A model generated the notes under the pieces. The model saw only the letters and a program-made list of their open reading frames with translations, did no database searches and was not told where the DNA came from. Shown here piece by piece: positions 42,388 through 54,077 of a DNA stretch of 64,000 bases. Position numbers and translations under genes: made by a program. The DNA lies in contig OZ014416.1 in NCBI GenBank assembly GCA_963965975.1, positions 7,750,001-7,814,000 of the forward strand, written 5' to 3'. The stretch's first letter is position 1. Each line of letters begins with the position of its first letter. This DNA comes from Xestospongia bergquistia. Its lineage: Eukaryota; Porifera; Demospongiae; Haplosclerida; Petrosiidae.

Positions 42388-44940
42388 CTATTACAGTATA
42401 ATTATATGAGACAATTGGAGTATATGAGACAATTAAAGTAGATAATTGAAGCTACAGATATATTAAGATTATTTAACAGTCTTGAGTAAGTAATTAAAAC
42501 TAATTATGATCTTGTTGTAATGGTGGAACTTTATGTAATATGCACATAACCTTTAATAATAATGTGGACACTTTATATATTATAGACTTTGTAGTGATAT
42601 ATAACAAGTCAGTTCAGTGTTGAGCATGCAATTTTAAGTATCAATGCTCTGTTCACAAACTTTCTCTCTTTATCGTATTTATTTATAAGATATCAGATAA
42701 CAACCGGAAAGTTGTTAAGCATGCAATTCCTGTGCACAAAAGCTGCTCAAAATTTTGATTTTGAATAACTTTCTAAAGTATGGAATATGATTAATCAATT
42801 AATTATCCCCAGACTACCCCACACCCTGAGAGGAAAGACAATCTGGTCCTTTTTCTTGGTCACAAGTGTGATGTCATTGATAGTAATAATGTCAAAAGCA
42901 TGCAATATTAAATATAATATTTAAAGTTAATAATTTGATAAAGATTGCATTTTATAATCTTTATTGAAAATCATAAGATTATACTTTTAAAAATTCATCC
43001 TATGACTGTTTTTATTTTCAACCTCATGTCAACAAAGATAAAGAGTGATCAAATTTAATGTAAGAGCTAAAAAGGTTAATCTATTCAAGATATCAGATAA
43101 CATCCATAAAATATTTTGGTACACTGTCATTAAACTGCATATTTTTCACTTACTACATGCATGTACCTTTATAGCTTTTGTGGTAAAAAATACACATAAG
43201 AGGAACAAAACTGTGTTGAAAAGATATTAATTGTTGTTCTTGGGATGTACTCCATGTAGGCGTTAACTACAGGCGTAGGCGTTAACTACAGGCTGTCATA
43301 GGGTTTAACTCTTGCTCACTAGACTACTTTTGTCATAACTAAATCAATTAGCTGTTCAAAGAATAATTATGAAGGACTTTCAATTGGTGCTCAACGATCC
43401 ACCTCGTAAAGTCTACTTTCCTGGTATGATTGTTACAGGTACAGTATTTGCTGTTAACAACGAACCTAAAAATTACAAAGCTATTAATGTCAAGATTGTT
43501 GGTTTTGCTCACGTCCGCTGGACAAAATCTCGTGGACGAGGCTCTGTGAGTTATGAGTCTCATGAAGATTATATCACTACATTTGTAAATGTCTGGGATA
43601 GAGATATTTCAGCTGGAGATGGTCAATTTCCTGTTGGAAGTTATCAATTTCCTTTTTCTCTTCCCTTGATTGGAAACAATATACCAGCTTCTTATGAGGG
43701 TTCAGTTGGTCGAATAAAGTACACTATAGAAGCTAGAGTAGTAAAGGGTGGTCTGATAAAACGTGATATTGTTTGTAAATCAATAATTAAGATAGAGAAT
43801 ATAGTAAAGATCAATCATCTTAACTTATTACGACCACAATCAATGGAGATGCGAAAGACACTTTGTTGTTTGTGTTGTGTATCTGGTCCAATTGTTATTA
43901 CAACTCATTTACCTCGCTGTGGCTACTGTGTCGGACAAGATAGCATTCCAATGGAAATATCTGTTGAAAATGGAAGTAGTCGACGAGTAAGACAGATTGT
44001 TGTTTCTATTCAGAAATTGGTCAAATATATAGCTCAAGGTCATTCTTGCTATGATCGTCGTACCTTAGCTACCATTGCTAGTGAACCAATACATGCTCAT
44101 AACACAATTATATGGCAACCTTCACCTCTTGCTATACCAGATACACCTGCCACATTAACAAATTGTCGTATTCTTAAAGTGACATACTACCTTCAAGTAA
44201 AAGCTGCAATATCATGGGCTATAAATCCAACTATTAAGATTCCTATATACCTTGGTAATGTACCATTGCCAGGAACAGAAGCTGTTCCACAACCAACAAT
44301 ATTGCCAACACAACAAGGACTAGAACGTCATCCTCCTCTAGAAACTATGTCAACATCCCAACCGCAAACAGGAAGTATACTATACTCTATGCCACTACAG
44401 TCAACATCCCAGTCCAATCCTTCTCTTGAATATATTCCTCATGACCCATTTCCATCCATACACAGTTATCGTTACCAACGATTACATGAACTTCCACCTG
44501 GTTTTGTTCAATATATATAACCAGTTGTTTAGACTATTTAACTTAACTAATGAAACTTAATGAAACTTAATAAAGTTTCATTATCAAACCATCAGTATCT
44601 TTTGAGCATTAATAATACCATTAATTTCAATAGTATAATACAAGATTTTCCAATTGAAGGATACTAAGTAACATCACTAACAGTTAACAAATACCTTATT
44701 GTAATTGCATGGCACATACTTTCACATAATTGACAGGTTATATATATTGAACGATACTAACATTATTAACAACTAAAAAAATTAATATATGATTGTGTGG
44801 CAAATTAATGTAAAATAAGCATTATAATGTTTTTAATACTAATGTACCATGACAGTGACTGTTTATGTAACTACATGTTTTGTTTTTATTTTATTCTTAC
44901 GCTATACTGGTCAATATAGAGCAGTTGCTATAGAATTTAT
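42280..44940. repeat. Recent tandem duplication, left unit (2.65 kb)
   Basis: Almost identical to 45433-48080, at an offset of 3138 bp at the arrestin start. It includes the family fragment, the arrestin and its 3' flank. Only scattered differences are visible, so the duplication is young. Confidence 0.9.
43369..44520 (+). CDS. Alpha-arrestin (ARRDC-like) copy 5, full length
   Basis: The one copy of six that is open from the conserved start to a tail: 383 residues, no introns. Arrestin N-like domain at about 5-150 (MKDFQLVLNDPPRKVYFPGM; SHEDYITTFVNVWDRDISAG; VGRIKYTIEARVVKG). Arrestin C-like domain at about 165-315 (KTLCCLCCVSGPIVITT; GYCVGQDSIPMEISVENGSS; HNTIIWQPSPLAIPDTP). The Pro/Gln/Ser-rich tail ends HELPPGFVQYI. 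The tail lacks a clear PPxY, so ubiquitin-ligase recruitment may differ from vertebrate ARRDC1-4. The family acts in trafficking of membrane proteins. In the older modules each arrestin neighbours a four-pass membrane protein, a suggestive partner, but this copy has none beside it. Confidence 0.9.
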   Translation: MKDFQLVLNDPPRKVYFPGMIVTGTVFAVNNEPKNYKAINVKIVGFAHVRWTKSRGRGSVSYESHEDYITTFVNVWDRDISAGDGQFPVGSYQFPFSLPLIGNNIPASYEGSVGRIKYTIEARVVKGGLIKRDIVCKSIIKIENIVKINHLNLLRPQSMEMRKTLCCLCCVSGPIVITTHLPRCGYCVGQDSIPMEISVENGSSRRVRQIVVSIQKLVKYIAQGHSCYDRRTLATIASEPIHAHNTIIWQPSPLAIPDTPATLTNCRILKVTYYLQVKAAISWAINPTIKIPIYLGNVPLPGTEAVPQPTILPTQQGLERHPPLETMSTSQPQTGSILYSMPLQSTSQSNPSLEYIPHDPFPSIHSYRYQRLHELPPGFVQYI

Positions 44941-45432
44941 ACAAGAAATCCTTAATAATTTTTTCATTTCTGACTATAAGTTTTATTTCTCCAACACTCA
45001 TGTACACATATAGCAGAAAGTTGTTGAGAAGTTCCTGTGCACAAAAGCTACCCAAAACTTTCATTTCAATTGACTTTCTATAGTATGGAATACAATTCCT
45101 CAATTAGTCTATCACTCTCAATGACAACCATATGTAAACATCTTAATTGTTTGTTTTCAGTCTATAGAGTCATTTTACTATCCTGAAAGTTCAGTATTTC
45201 TATCTGGTATGATAAAACGTATATTGATTAAACTTATAGTCTCATCCCCAGATTTAATACCCCAAGCAAACAGCGCGCAGTCTGGTACTTTTTCTTGGTC
45301 ACAAGTGTGACGTCATTGATTATAATAATGATGACAAAGCATGCAATATTAAATTTACATTAAAGTTATTAAGTTGATAAAAATTTAATTTAATATTATT
45401 TCATTTAAAATAATTATCCTATAATTATTTGT
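44941..45432. other. Spacer between the two young duplicates
   Basis: Resembles the upstream flank of arrestin copy 4 (38945-39420), including the TGACGTCA site at 45308-45315, but is followed by the duplicated unit and not by an arrestin. Confidence 0.6.
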
Positions 45433-45548
45433 ATTTTTTATTGACCAGTATTTAGTGAAAGCTTTTCTGCCACTGTCTATACCACGAACTAGATAGACTA
45501 GTTTATGAGACCTACGATATATACGATCATCTCTACTAGCTGTAGGAC
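45433..45548 (-). pseudogene. Second decayed fragment of the WHYVL/SGWG family
   Basis: It holds only the first half of exon 3 (RRSHKLVYLVRG region). The duplication breakpoint falls inside the exon. It shares the stop at the WHYVL position with the fragment at 42143-42387, so the lesion predates the duplication. Confidence 0.8.
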
Positions 45549-46506
45549 CTATTAGAGTATATGAGACAATTAAAGTAGATAATTGAAGCTACAGATATAT
45601 TAAGATTATTTAACAGTCTTGAGTAAGTAATTAACACTAATTATGATCTTGTTGTAATGGTGGAACTTTATGTAATATGCACATAACCTTTAATAATAAT
45701 GTGGACACTTTATATATTATAGACTTTGTAGTGATATATAACAAGTAAGTTCAGTGTTGAGCAAGCAATTTTAAGTATCAATGCTCAGTTCAAAAACTTC
45801 CTCTCTTTATCGTATTTGTTTATAAGATATCAGATAACAACCAGAAAGTTGTTAATCATGCAATTCCTGTGCACAAAAGCTGCTCAAAATTTTGATTTTG
45901 AATAACTTTCTAAAGTATGGAATATAATTCCTCAATTAGTTATCCCCAGACTACCCCACATCCTGAGAGGAAAGACAATCTGGTCCTTTTTCTTGGTCAC
46001 AAGTGTGATGTCATTGATAGTAATAATGTCAAAAGCATGCAATATTAAATATAATATTTAAAGTTAATAATTTGATAAAGATTGCATTTTATAATCTTTA
46101 TTGAAAATCATAAGATTATACTTTTAAAAATTCATCTTATGACTGTTTTTATTTTCAACCTCATGTCAATAAAGGTAAAGAGTGATCAAATTTAATGTAA
46201 GAGCTAAAAAAGGTTAATCTATTCAAGATATCAGATAACATCCATAAAATATTTTGGTACACTGTCATTAAACTGCATATTTTTCATTTACTACATGCAT
46301 GTACCTTTATAGCTTTTGTGGTAAAAAATACACATAAGAGGAACAAAACTGTGTTGAAAAGATATTAATTGTTGTTCTTGGGATGTACTCCATGTAGGCG
46401 TTAACTACAGGCGTAGGCGTTAACTACAGGCTGTCATAGGGTTTAACTCTTGCTCACTAGACTACTTTTGTCATAACTAAATCAATTAGCTGTTCAAAGA
46501 ATAATT

Positions 46507-47662
46507 ATGAAGGACTTTCAATTGGTGCTCAACGATCCACCTCGTAAAGTCTACTTTCCTGGTATGATTGTTACAGGTACAGTATTTGCTGTTAACAACG
46601 AACCTAAAAATTACAAAGCTATTAATTAATGTCAAGATTGTTGGTTTTGCTCACGTCCGCTGGACAAAATCTCGTGGACGAGGCTCTGTGAGTTATGAGT
46701 CTCATGAAGATTATATCACTACATTTGTAAATGTCTGGGATAGAGATATTTCAGCTGGAGGTGGTCAATTTCCTGTTGGAAGTTATCAATTTCCTTTTTC
46801 TCTTCCCTTGATTGGAAACAATATACCAGCTTCTTATGAGGGTTCAGTTGGTCGAATAAAGTACACTATAGAAGCTAGAGTAGTAAAGGATGGTCTGATA
46901 AAACGTGATATTGTTTGTAAATCAATAATTAAGATAGAGAATATAGTAAAGATCAATCATCCTAACTTATTACGACCACAATCAATGGAGATGCGAAAGA
47001 CACTTTGTTGTTTGTGTTGTGTATCTGGTCCAATTGTTATTACAACTCGTTTACCTCGCTGTGGCTACTGTGTCGGACAAGATAGCATTCCAATGGAAAT
47101 ATCTGTTGAAAATGGAAGTAGTCGACGAGTAAGACAGATTGTTGTTTCTATTCAGAAATTGGTCAAATATATAGCTCAAGGTCATTCTTGCTATGATCGT
47201 CGTACCTTAGCTACCATTGCTAGTGAACCAATACATGCTCATAACACAATTATATGGCAACCTTCACCTCTTGCTATACCAGATACACCTGCCACATTAA
47301 CAAATTGTCGTATTCTTAAAGTGACATACTACCTTCAAGTAAAAGCTGCAATATCATGGGCTATAAATCCAACTATTAAGATTCCTATATACCTTGGTAA
47401 TGTACCATTGCCAGGAACAGAAGCTGTTCCACAACCAACAATATTGCCAACACAACAAGGACTAGAACGTCATCCTCCTCTAGAAACTATGTCAACATCC
47501 CAACCGCAAACAGGAAGTATACTATACTCTATGCCACTACAGTCAACATCCCAGTCCAATCCTTCTCTTGAATATATTCCTCATGACCCATTTCCATCCA
47601 TACACAGTTATCGTTACCAACGATTACATGAACTTCCACCTGGTTTTGTTCAATATATATAA
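46507..47662 (+). pseudogene. Alpha-arrestin copy 6, frameshifted near the N-terminus
   Basis: The conserved ATG is at 46507 (MKDFQLVLNDPPRKVYFPGM). After about 40 codons a 4-base duplication (GCTATTAATTAATGTC where copy 5 has GCTATTAATGTC, near 46621-46630) shifts the frame into a stop. From there to 47662 the copy 5 frame is open and almost identical. An alternative ATG at 46568 restores the main frame but replaces the first beta strands with an unrelated leader of ~21 residues (MLQVQYLLLTTNLKITKLLI). Either it is newly dead or it is expressed with an odd N-terminus. Differences from copy 5 include R for H in ITTRLPRCGYC. Confidence 0.8.
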
Positions 47663-48952
47663 CCAGTTGTTTAGACTATTTAACTTAACTAATGAAACTT
47701 AATGAAACTTAATAAAGTTTCATTATCAAACCATCAGTATCTTTTGAGCATTAATAATACCATTAATTTCAACAGTATAATACAAGATTTTCCAATTGAA
47801 GGATACTAAGTAACATCACTAACAGTTAACAAATACCTTATTGTAATTGCATGGCACATATTTTCACATAATTGACAGGTTATATATATTGAACGATACT
47901 AACATTATTAACAACTAAAAAAATTAATATTGTGTGGCAAATTAATGTAAAATAAACATTATAATGTTTTGATTACTAATGTACTATGACAGTGACTGTT
48001 TATGTAACTACATGTTTTGTTTTTATTTTATTCTTACACTATACTGGTCAATATAGAGCTGTTGTTATAGAATTTATACACTTCAATGTATCATGTGGGG
48101 ATTTATAGAAACAATGTCCAACGGCATCACTTTCCACTTAACATAACATTTTGTCATTTCAATTGTTGTCTTTATTACTAGAATCTCATTAATATGATGT
48201 AAGCCCAATATTGAGTTAATACAAAGCCAAAAACTGGTTTAACTGGTTTTTATGTATGAAACCAAATAGTAGCCAAAAGTACTCTTTGTAGTTTATGTCC
48301 AATAACTGAAACTTTAAGTGAGAGGTAGATGGTATTACAATTTAACTTAATTAGTGTCCATGTATTATCGTCTATTGAGTATCTATTAGTATCAGTCAGT
48401 ATGTATGTAGCTCTTAATTAGTAGGAGCTCAATAAATTATAAAAAACAATAGCATAATTATTTTTAACTGTTGTCAGAAATATATGATTGCTTTAGAAAA
48501 TTTCTTTAAAGATACCAATAACAGGGAGGTTAATATTGGTAACCAGTCTAAGGCTATTTTGTTGCACTAAAGTTAAGCAGAACTGAATAAGAGCATTTGA
48601 TATATAATGGACACTACTCAGTGTTGTGAGGCTATGAAGTGATTATAATGAGTTCTATGTCATGTTTCTTAATTCCTTGTTTCTTTGTTGTTTGTTATTT
48701 TGTCCTCTTAGAGTGTATCTATCATATATTGAGAAAATTTAGAGGGAGAAAATATCTTAAATAGTATTTTAATTAGAAGTGTAGTAATAGGTAGAATAAG
48801 TCATTCTTTAACGATGAGGATGAGTTTAAAAATACTTTATAATCAAGTATTTTCTACATACATAATACAATATACATATACTACTATACACAATATATAT
48901 AACATACTGTCTACTGTATATTATAACTTTAATGCTTTGAATCATTTGACTG
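47663..48952. other. Intergenic, module flank then unique sequence
   Basis: The first ~420 bp belong to the duplicated unit. 48510-48840 resembles 41720-42060. No gene seen. Confidence 0.5.
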
Positions 48953-49910
48953 TTAAGAATATTCTTCTTCTATTTTGCGTACTAAATCTTGTGGAGGGTT
49001 CTCTCCCCATCCAGAGGCTATAACCATGCCATATTCAGCAATATCTATTGTTCCACTTTTGATGGCAGCTAAGAACTTCTCTTTCTTGTGTCTATGAATC
49101 AGTACATAGTGCCAGGCTTTTCTACCTCGGTCTATACCACGAACTAGGTAGACTAGTTTATGAGACCTACGATAAATATGATCATCTCTACTAGCTGTAG
49201 CACCTATTAGAGTATATGAGACAATTAAAGTAGATAATTGAAGCTATAGATATATTAAGATATTTTAACAGTCTAGACTAAGTGATTAAAACTAATTATG
49301 ATCTTGTTATTATGATATGAATTTTATGAACTGTATGTAATATGTAACACGAGCATAACCTTTAATAATAATGTAGACACTTTATATATATATATATAAA
49401 TTTAGTGGTGATATATAACAAGTCAGTTCAGTGTTGAGCAAGCAATTTTAAGTATCAATGCTCAGTTCACAAACGTCTTCTTTATCCTATTTGTTTATTC
49501 TCTTCTGTAGAATTTCAGCCTTATGGAAATAAAATAATAGAGTGATCAAGTGTAAGGGCTAAGATAGGTAGGTCTATTCAAGATATCTTTTCAGTACATT
49601 ATCATTAAACTAAATAGAAACTAAGACCTAATACACGTGCAGTTATACCTTTTGTGTTGTCCTTCAACTCTTCGCTGCGTTCATCCTTTTCTTTTAGTTG
49701 TAAAATCAATGGTTCTTTCAACTCCAGTGATGGTAACTCCTTCTTAGTAGCTAAATAGAAAATAATCCCATTACAAGTTATTAATAATTTCAATCATCAT
49801 AAATAGCTACAGTGAAATAATGTAATGACAAATGTAATACTCTATGATATTCTAAAGATACAACATGAACAAATACCTTCTCCTTCTTGTACAATAGACT
49901 CTACTTCCAT
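48953..49910 (-). CDS. Small WHYVL/SGWG-family protein, gene 1 (unrecognised)
   Basis: Exons are 49910-49877, 49750-49649 and 49203-48953, 387 nt for 128 residues. It starts MEVESIVQEGEATKKELPSL. Exon 2 is charged and probably helical (ELKEPLILQLKEKDERSEEL). Exon 3 carries the conserved block ASRDDHIYRRSHKLVYLVRG, then AWHYVLIHRHKKEKFLAAIK, then SGTIDIAEYG, SGWGENPPQDLV and RKIEEEYS-stop. There is no signal peptide or membrane helix, so it is likely intracellular. Start and splice sites were chosen because the paralogue at 51765-52733 has the same three-exon structure, including a 34-nt first exon. I do not recognise the domain. The pattern of a short alpha/beta block with conserved WHY and SGWG-x-PP suggests a small binding module. 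Confidence 0.75.
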
Positions 49911-50563
49911 TGTCTGTTGTCTACAGCTGTCTAATTATTTCAATTATTATTTTATCAATACAACTCCTTGTCTCTTTTATAAAGTTCTAGCTTTGTATAG
50001 CTGTTAATCCTAATTATTAAGGCAAGTACTGTTGTCTAACAATACTTATATAATTACCTTATTTGTATCAATGACATCCTTCTCTAGTTTAAAGCTCTTA
50101 GAGCTTGTTATTAGATATTAGTTTATTTATATGTCACTATAACACAGAAAGTATACAAACCTGATTTACAGAAATGTCCTGATATTACTGGGACATATTA
50201 ATAAGCAATAATAGTATTGTTTTCTAACACTAATTTTCCTATTACCTTGTTTATTATTGGTGACATCCTTCTCTCTAGTCACGATCAATACTACCAAGAG
50301 TATCAGTAATATTTAAATCAACACTGTAGAAGTATTATGACATGACTAAATAACAATAGTTTGTACATATTAATGTACAATATAAGTAGGTATGTATTTT
50401 CTAGTATTATTTCTAGGCTTATTAAAGAAAGGTTAATTAAATGTATATTGAAGTCAGGTACAGAATTCAAGGAGTTGTTTAAATTCTCAACACCTAATAA
50501 AAGTTGGGTTCAATTCAGAGAATTACTGGTAACAGTACCATATCAATTTTTTTTCAGAAAGTG

Positions 50564-50607
<44 letters not shown>

Positions 50608-51764
50608 ACTAGCATCCAGTCCTTAAAACAAAGACTTCTTCTCAGTAAAAAAATGAAATCTATAGTATAACAAAAGCTATAAGACACAATCATCAGTCAT
50701 CAATTGAAGTAACAGAGAATGTAGCTTCAGTGGAACAACAACCATTACTCATTACTCCAGTTTTTAAGATAGTACTGATGTATAAGAAATAATATCAATG
50801 AATATATATGATGTATGTATTATTATTGACTTTAAAACTACAAATATTCAGACACACCTCAGTTGTGCCCAGTTTAGGTGTGTACATAGCTGTATCTATA
50901 ACATCAAATCAAGTGACAAACTGTTTTTAGTACTAACAGTAGTCTTGCTTATTATTGGTGAGAAAGAACACTCAATGTATCTTATAATACTATAGATACA
51001 TTGAGTGAAAAGAATTGTGATATGAAAATTGTTTTGGTATAATGTAAATTAATACTTTAATAATATTCATGACACTCTAATTGTATTGAACGAGTTTATG
51101 ACATGTTAATAAGAGTTACCAATCTTGACCCATATTCGTCCTCACTCTCTGATAGCAATATTAATTTTAGTAAGTACACTAACTTCTAGTATTATTGTTG
51201 TCTTAACACTACATCAACAGTTATGTAATAGTTACTCTAATGTAGTTATTATCTTGTGTCTATTTCCTGAACTACAAAGTGTCATATGTAAACTCAACCT
51301 CAATGTACAATGGACATTGCTATATTTTATTACTCTAATACTTATCAGATGATAAAATCAATGTAGTACTGGTTTATGATAATATAAGTAAGTATTATAT
51401 TCAGCTGCACCTTCATTGTGTATAATTCATCATGTTTTCCATACTTATAGTTTGTCTATAAAATATTAAGTCAAATTATCCTTATATAGTTAGTTCTGAG
51501 GACACACATGTTTACAAATAATAATCATAAAATGTAACATGATATCAATTGTATTTCCTTTATTGTCATTAAACAAAATATCTATAATTTTTAGTTTATA
51601 TGATTGTGTTGAATAAGACTTAAAGAGGATGAGACAATAGTATTTCAAAATACTTTATAATCAAGTAATTTCTACATATATACTGATTATAATACAATAT
51701 ACATGTACTACTATAAACAACATATGTAACATACTGTCTACTGCATATCATAAACTTAAACACT
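49911..51764. other. Intergenic with GT microsatellite; no gene supported
   Basis: A (GT)n run lies at about 50561-50605. Blocks at 50080-50300 recur upstream of the paralogue (52970-53190), confirming that the two small genes were duplicated with flanks. A hydrophobic 75-codon frame at 51125-51352 has no support from a second copy. Confidence 0.5.
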
Positions 51765-52733
51765 TTAGGTCAATTGTAAAGAAAATTCTTCCTCTACTTT
51801 ACGTACTATATCTTCTGGAGGGTCTTTGCCCCATCCAGAATATAGAACATCTCCATATTTAGCAACATCTATTGTTCCACTTTGGACTACATGTTTGAAA
51901 GCTGCTTCCTTTCTTTTATCAATCAGTACGTAGTGCCAGGCATCCCTACCTTGGTCTTTACCACGAACTAGATAAACTAGTCTATGAGATCTACGATATA
52001 TACGATCATCTCTACTAGCAGTAGAATCTATTATACGTAGAATGTATAAAGTGGATAATTAAAACACACAAAATAATACATATATGAAGATCTTTTAATA
52101 GTCAACTGTATAAGTTATTGAAGCTATATTATGATTTGTTATAATGATATGAATTTTTTATTATATTTATGTATTCTATATATCATATAGATATAACCTT
52201 TATTATGCTATACACTTATAGACTTTATAATGACATATAAGATCTGAGTGCTGAGCATGTAAAGTTTAAGTATAAGTGATCAGTTTCAAAACATTCTCTC
52301 TTTATCCTATTTGTTTAATATCTTAGTGTTAGCATTCATTTTTATCTCTCCAGTATAGAGTCTTGTCTTTCATACATGTACATTGCCATTTTAGTGCTTA
52401 TAGTCTAAGATCTAATACATGTACAGTTATACCTTTTGTTTTGTCCTTCAACTCTTCACTGCATTCATCCTTTTCTTTTAGTTGTAAAATCAATGGTTCT
52501 TTCAACTCCAGTGATGGTAACTTCTCAGTAGCTAAATAGAAAATAATGCCATTACTAGTTATTAATAATTTCAGTCATTATAAATAGCTATACTGAAACA
52601 TTTTACTAACTTAAAGTGTATTACATGATCAAACAAACTTTTATTTTATAGTAATATAATGACAAATGCAAACCTATATCATAATGAATGAACAAGTACC
52701 TTCTCTTTGTTGTACAATAGACTCTGCATCCAT
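51765..52733 (-). CDS. Small WHYVL/SGWG-family protein, gene 2 (unrecognised)
   Basis: Exons are 52733-52700, 52531-52433 and 52027-51765, 396 nt for 131 residues. It starts MDAESIVQQRE. Exon 2 is one codon shorter than in gene 1. Exon 3 reads STASRDDRIYRRSHRLVYLV, RGKDQGRDAWHYVLIDKRKE, SGTIDVAKYGDVLYSGWGKD and PPEDIVRKVEEEFSLQLT-stop. Substitutions against gene 1 are mostly conservative and the block from YRRSH to RK-x-EEE is strongly kept, which argues for a real, constrained protein. Function unknown. Confidence 0.75.
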
Positions 52734-54077
52734 AGTCTACTATGTGATCTACTGCTGTCTAATTTCTGTTAATACATCTCAAATCTCTCTTATATAATGC
52801 TCCAGCTTTGTGTAGATGTTAGACCTAATCATTAAGTCAAGCATTGTTGTCTAACATTACTTATACAATTACCTTATTTGTATCATTGACATCCTTCAAG
52901 AGTTTAGTCACACCATACTGATAGAGTATCAGTAATGTCTAATAAAATCAGTTTAATTTGTCAGTTCATAGAGTTTGGTATTAGATCTTAGTTTATTTAT
53001 ATGTCACTAAATATTAGAAGCATACAAACCTGATTTACAGAAATGTCCTGATATTTCTGGGACATATAGCAAACAATAATAATAATTGTTGTTTAACAAT
53101 AATTTTCTCATTAGCTTCTTTATCAGTGACATCCTTTTCTCTAGTCATGATCAATACTACCATATCATGAGCATCAGTAATATCTAACTCAATGAGAACT
53201 GTAAAAGTAATGTGACATAACCAAATGCCAATACTTTGTACATATTAGCATACAAATAAGTAATTGTCTGTTATATAAGGCCTGTTTGACTCTAGTATTT
53301 TAACTAAGAAAACATGGTCTTTATGATACAAAGTTAAATTGTCAAATATGTAAATCATGTCATCATTCAGAACTACAGACATTTTCTAAAAACAATGGAG
53401 ACCATCTAATTGATGCATCAAAGCACAGTAATGGGAAAGAACAATATAATTCTGTCACTGTACTAGAATAATAGTTGATTTTCTTATACCATCATTGTCC
53501 TTTATTTTGTTTCTTTCCCTCAAGACTAACTAGTAGAGATGAATTTTGAATCAGTTGTTCTATTAGTTGAGAGTTAGTTGCCACGTGCAAGAAACATTGT
53601 AGGATACTTTGGGCAATGTTTGACACCAAAAGAGCATAATTTACAGGAAATATATCTAAATTCAACTGCTATATATAATGACTTGGCTCATTTAATGATA
53701 GTCATGCTAAGCTCTTTGCAGCTATGAACTATGTATGCATGTAGTAATGACAACAGTCCAAATGCACAAATTAGTAGAAAAAGTAAATAGTATTTGTAGA
53801 TCTCACAGTTCATTTAATCATCAAATAATTTAGCATACTTTTTGAATGCAGGCTGAAGTCAGAAAATACTTTGGTGTATGTGATATATAATACAGATATA
53901 AGGCAATATTGTAAATACTTGAGAATCACTAAGAAGAGGCTTTACAAGTTCTATCACCATGGAACATAACTTGAATTAATATTTCACTTCCTGTGTGAAC
54001 AAGTACAAAAGGAGGTCAGTGCATACAGATTATCAGATTTCAAAGAGAGCAAATTTTTACTTAAGAAAAGGACAAAC
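52734..54077. other. Intergenic between the WHYVL genes and the seven-gene cluster
   Basis: The first ~500 bp duplicate 49910-50300. The rest is AT-rich with no supported frame, up to the promoter of the first cluster gene. Confidence 0.5.
53986..54011 (+). promoter_or_regulatory. ETS-like site plus TATA variant, cluster gene 1
   Basis: ACTTCCTG (53986-53993) is followed 10 bp later by TACAAAAG (54004-54011), 67 bp before the ATG. It matches the arrangement upstream of the other cluster genes. Confidence 0.55.

Larger units (their letters stand above)
45433..48080. repeat. Recent tandem duplication, right unit
   Basis: Counterpart of 42280-44940. The only large effect on coding is the 4-base insertion in the arrestin. 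Confidence 0.9.

Noticed and set aside
50361-50612. 83-codon plus-strand frame ending in a VCVCVC run
   Set aside because: The end is a GT microsatellite and the start has no supporting homology in the duplicated flank.
51125-51352. 75-codon hydrophobic plus-strand frame
   Set aside because: Hydrophobic chance frames are common in AT-rich DNA; no paralogue, signal or splice support.
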